Part shown: positions 59,904 through 64,000 of the stretch, piece after piece
How positions within the stretch are numbered: position 1 is the first letter of the stretch
How the letters are laid out: the number at the start of each line of letters is the position of its first letter
Source of the DNA: Prinsepia uniflora
Taxonomy: Eukaryota > Streptophyta > Magnoliopsida > Rosales > Rosaceae
Assembly (NCBI GenBank): GCA_032719365.1
Contig: CM064875.1
Coordinates: 16,231,816-16,295,815, forward strand
Reading direction: 5' to 3'
Length of the DNA stretch: 64,000 nucleotides
Position numbers and translations under genes: made by a program
The notes under the pieces: model-generated
The model's database searches: none
Told to the model about the DNA's origin: nothing
What the model saw: only the letters and a program-made list of their open reading frames with translations

Positions 59904-60144
59904 CTATGAAATGTATTTTTATTAAACTATTGATTTTCGCCCCACTCACAGTTTTTAAATGGTTTTAATGCCTTTTAGGTTGATCACGGATGAGGGCAGT
60001 AACACAAACCGAGACATCACACTCCTCTACCAATCCTGGCGCGAACTGGAAGTCCCTCACGGGCTGAGGTTTAAGTTATCCCTTGTCAGACGGGAACATG
60101 GCACATCCCACGATAATCCTGGGGGATTGGGATGGGTCGTGTCA

Positions 60145-62166
60145 AGTGGTATTAGAGCGAGGTTGTAGCTATTCGAGAAAACTGTGTAGTTCTTGTGGTA
60201 CGCGCAGGTCGAGGATGTGATGTCTCTACATGGTCAACCCGTTATTAACTTGATAGTTAGAATGCCAATTTGATAGTTAGTGGGAATGAATTGTGGTTAG
60301 AGTATGATTGGCTCGATACGCCGTGCGTCAGTTTGAATAGACCCGGTAGGGTTTCTTTTGACATATTGTTAGTGCGATGACCGTCCAACCGCTCGGTCAT
60401 GTGATGTTAGATTGTTATGGTGCTAGGAGCATCTAGCTTCGGGGAATCCTACTTGAGTTGATGGTAGGATTGGATTAACGTCCATATGATGTCAGGACCA
60501 CGGGGTCGGTCAGATTGTGGATTACATTGTAGAGGGCAGTTGGTTTCAGAGGAACCCTAGGGTGTGATTGTGGAACCTTAAATTATGTTGGATGGTTGGG
60601 AAAGGCGAACCTTAGTTGTGATTGATGAACTATTATTGTGAGTCCGTAGTTGTGGATTGGACGACTTTCCGAAATCGAGGTAGTTTGTCGGGTCGAACCC
60701 CAGATTATGACTGATGGATTGGAATTTGTGCTATAGAGAACAGCTGAGGTTGGATGACCAAGTGGACAACTCTAGTGAGTCTAGTCGAAACTATAGAGAT
60801 TGGTTGGCCCGATACGAGGTTAAATAATGGGATTCGATCCACGAGTACGATTATGAGATGAGATATGGAATCCCGAGTTAGACCGAATAATAATGTGATG
60901 TGTGGATGCGGATCTCGATAACGATGACTGTTGGTCGACAGCCATGTGGAGATGGCTGGCTATCGAGGGTGGTTGATGTAGTTGTGGTTGTTGAAAAATT
61001 GGGGGACGTTTAGGGAACGTTCATTATCTTGCTGTGATTTGTCAGGGTGATTGTACCCAGAGTTGTTGGGTACGAGGGAGGCAGAGTTCCTCCAACTTGA
61101 GCAGAGGTATGGGGTTGTTGCTCAGTATGAGTAACAACTCAGGGTTGTCTGATTTATACACTGTGTGCCAGTGATTGTGATGACGATCAACCACGACTTG
61201 GGATGTGACTTCGTCGTGATGGGCATACACTCGGTATCTGAGTTTCGGAAGTTAGTGGGGGATGGACTGGATGGGATCTAGCAGGGGTTGAGATGTGTTG
61301 GGAGGTCTCAACAGCTATGAGATGTCTAAGTGATGAATGGATGAAATGATACGATTGAGACACAAGGAGTGTTGGATGACGCAGAGGACGTCATGGAAAT
61401 TAATGGATTTGGGGAGTTGTTGTCAACTCCGACACTTGAGTGGTTGTGTGTTTCTAGTCTCACGAAGAAGTGCTAAGAATTTATTGAAATTGGAAAAAGC
61501 CGAAGAGAATCAATGGTAGTGTTGATGTGAAGATTGTGTGATTGTGAATAACATGGAGACCCGAGAGTTGAACCTGTAAAGGTTAAGATGTGAGAATAAG
61601 ATAGTAATGGATCACATCAAGGATGTGCATAAATGATTATAAACGGAAAGGAGATCTGGGTAAATTGATTGGTTGCAGACACGTGGTTGTCCGAGTGAAT
61701 TATGGATTTGGGATGTCCAGTGGTTAGACTTGACATCTAATTGGAAGCATATCTATTTCCAACATGGTTGGAATTTAGAAATTAAGAGAAGTTGTGATTG
61801 AGACGATGAGAAGGGTGTTCGATTCCGAATTGGGGATAGATGTCGAGAAGTTGTCAACACATATTATTGGTTGGCGAAAATGAACTTGTCATTTTTTTGC
61901 CCTGTAACCGATGGTGTTAGGTGTCACCAGTACAGTGATCATGTATTGGTTGGTGGACCCGTGAGTTGTTTTTGGTCATCAGGAGGAGTTGGGTATTTCG
62001 AAGTTAGGTGAACGTGATTTCTCCTTTTCTTCTTGGTAGCAGACGATGTTGGGTTACATGGTGTGGTGAGTGCAGTGAGTTTGTGTTTGCACTCACGTAG
62101 GATGAATTTTGAGGTCATCGTCTTGGATCATCTTTGATTTTCCCTCGGTGGGGTGAAAAGGATTGA
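60145..62166 (+). other. Non-coding interior of the second LARD-like element
   Basis: It begins with a primer-binding site, TGGTATTAGAGC at 60147-60158, one base off the standard site. No gag or pol motif is visible. It is colinear with 36334-38420 in the complete LARD element. It is interrupted at 62167 by another LTR; the rest of the interior is outside the window. Confidence 0.8.
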
Positions 62167-64000
62167 TGTAACGACCCATCCCGAATATCGGGATTTAATA
62201 ATATTTAATTATGATTTACTAATCTGGGATTAGTTGAGTGATTTCGGACGAATTGTGCTGAATGATCGTTTTGCCCCTGGGCGTGGGCAAAACGTTGACT
62301 TTTAATTCGGATGGACAAAAAGACTTTGACCGATGACCGTGACGTAGTTCGGGACGTCACGAGTTCATAGACAGGTGGCACGTTCGATTCCGACGTTCGT
62401 GGAAGAAGTTGTGATGTACGGAGGCCCAAGGGCATTTTGGTAATTTGGCATATTAGGGGCCAAATGTTGACTTTTTGACCGGGAGGTCCAATGGACGAGG
62501 GCCAAGGATCGTTACGTAGGTTTCGTCGATACAAATCCAACGACAGGCGGCATGCCGAAATCGGAGATTCGACGACGAAGTTATGGTCACGGGAACAGAC
62601 TCGATTAACCGAACGAACCGGGATTAAAATAATATTTTAATATGAACAGTACCCGGTGACTGGACACACTTGGATGAGTGACAATTGTCACTCATCCCTT
62701 AAATTCTGACCTAAACACAGATCCATGTTTTGGGGGAACATTATGATTATGTTTTATTAATTAATTAACTTAATTATTGTTTAATTCCTCCATTAATCTC
62801 TTCAGACTTCTTCAACCGTGTACAACCAAACTTCAATTTTCTTCTTCCCTTAATCTCCTCCCTATCCACTGAATTTGTGAACGAAAATTGGTGAGAATTG
62901 AGACTGAATTGAATTGGGAAAACACGAGGGATTAATTGAGAGCTGAGGGCTGGAATTTCGAAATTCAGAAAATTCGGGGGAAAATTCGAATTGGAGGAAT
63001 TGGGCCGTGACGATCAAAATGGAGTTTAGTTTGAGTCTTCTGGGATTGCCACGATCATTTACATCGAAAAAACGAAGAGAATTGAGGCCCGTTTGAGGAA
63101 GAACATAACTACTGTAGCTGCAGAAATTTCGAGCTTGAGTCGTGGGATTTGAGGCTTGGATTGATGCAATTGGACTGGGGATTGAGTTCATTATGACCTC
63201 ACGATGCTAATGGATGCATCAATTGAAGGAATCGATTGACATGGGAGGATTTTGGATGATGAACAGTGATCGGATTGTTCTTCGAGTGATCATCCTTGAT
63301 CTTAAGGTTTGAGGTAAGATTGTTTGTAATTTAGTCCACAGATCTCAATTTGAAACTAATTCGATGCTAATGGACATTTGAATTGTTGGAATCGGTGTCG
63401 AATTGCTAGGATTTGAACCGGGTCTGTTCGCGGGTTTTTCAACCCGTTTTACAGACAAACGGGTGAGAGGGATGACTGTGCGGGTACTGTAGCTGGCGCG
63501 TGGCTTCCACGCGCAGCCGCTTGCGGTGGCGCGTGGGGGCGCGTGAGTGCGAATCCCGAGGTATGATCAACATGAATTCTGTCCTATTTAATGTAACGAA
63601 CATTTTGGGATTGGTTTCGTGTCGATCGGATCCCGTTTCGATATTGTTCGGGATGTCCGAAGGTTTTAAATCCAGTTTAAAAATAGTTAAAAACTCGGGA
63701 AAATTACGGGACTTAAATAGGATGTTAATGATGAGGTTAGTAATCCTCTAATGTGATTTGGACAGGATTGGAGTCCTGGTGATAGTGGTGTGGCCCGGGA
63801 AGGCCTATGGCACGCGTATCGAGGCGCTCGGTTAAACGGTCTGTGAGTGGACATTGGTTTTATAAATTCGATGCATGCATAACTGTTTCATGATTGTTAT
63901 AATTACGATTAAATGATTTACTTTGGATATCGGTGAATTTAAATGATTTCACACATTTCGAGGTGATTTACGTACTTGCACGTAAACCGAGATTTTCTGG
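62167..64000 (+). mobile_element. LTR of the 57372-59903 family, cut by window end
   Basis: It starts TGTAACGACCCATCCCG and has two U3-type modules 172 nt apart (62294 and 62466), the TGACGT pair at 62339-62360 and the hairpin GCGCGTGG-CTT-CCACGCGC at 63496-63514. No purine tract precedes it, so it is the 5' or solo LTR of a separate insertion. Confidence 0.85.

Larger units (their letters stand above)
52509..60144 (+). mobile_element. 5' LTR of a second LARD-like element, with two nested solo LTRs
   Basis: The LTR starts TGTAACGACCCGTCCCG and ends GATGGGTCGTGTCA. Removing the nested LTRs (54913-57233 and 57372-59903) and one copy of each target duplication leaves about 2,773 bp, close to the LARD LTR. 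It holds the hairpin at 53644-53660, GGG-type dyads at 54216-54287 and the TGG-loop array at 54626-54777. A primer-binding site follows. Confidence 0.88.

Noticed and set aside
62160..62167. 62167 LTR as the 3' LTR of the 52509 element
   Set aside because: No polypurine tract precedes it and it belongs to the 57372-59903 family by its first 100 bases, so it is a separate insertion.

Overview
The window is nuclear DNA from a flowering plant, most likely a eudicot. The evidence is a spliced aquaporin gene with five exons and GT-AG introns, a small plant-type membrane-protein gene, and a dense nest of LTR retrotransposons whose primer-binding sites match plant initiator-Met tRNA. No bacterial, organellar or CRISPR features are visible. 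Only two ordinary host genes are supported: an uncharacterised 112-residue membrane protein (12717-13055) and an NIP6;1-type boric-acid channel (15248-17763, minus strand).

Layout. 1-6898: a minus-strand Ty3/Gypsy element with 3.07-kb LTRs and only a gag gene (TR-GAG type), its 3' LTR cut by the window edge. 6899-12060: old, degraded LTR sequence. 12061-19969: the two host genes and AT-rich spacer. 19970-22935: an old LTR remnant split by a TSD-flanked solo LTR (20412-21932). 22936-24183 and 29486-29930: a broken LINE ORF1 interrupted by a very young, full-length Ty1/Copia element (24184-29485). 29931-31796: AT-rich spacer. 31797-33484 and 43060-43483: an old LTR split by a complete 9.57-kb element with no recognisable coding sequence (33485-43054, LARD type). 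43484-48480: remnants of a Copia pol and of a gag-bearing minus-strand element, the latter split by a solo LTR (44552-47680). 48745-51816: another solo LTR. 52509-62166: a second LARD-like element whose 5' LTR carries two nested solo LTRs (54913-57233 and 57372-59903). 62167-64000: a further LTR leaving the window.

Seven insertions have matching 5-bp target-site duplications that can be read directly: CCATG, AGGTG, ACATG, TGCAT, ATGAA, TTTTG and CTATG. Five of these are solo LTRs, so LTR-LTR recombination has been frequent. Apart from the Copia element, most of the well-preserved LTRs share ends (TGTAACGACCC... to ...GGGTCNTGNCA) and layout, although the interiors are gag-only or non-coding.

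The least expected signal lies inside these LTRs: arrays of short perfect dyads whose two arms change together between copies while the loop stays fixed. In the LARD LTR the units are GACGTC-TGG-GACGTC, AGCGTC-TGG-GACGCT, GGCATC-TGG-GATGCC and so on, spaced exactly 16 nt apart. Another LTR family carries GAGT-TTAAAG-ACTC and GGGT-TTAAAG-ACCC units, also with 16-nt spacing. A separate GC-rich hairpin (GCGCGTG-loop-CACGCGC) recurs in most of the LTR families with different loops. This compensatory pattern suggests selected nucleic-acid structure, dimeric protein sites, or hairpin-templated mutation.
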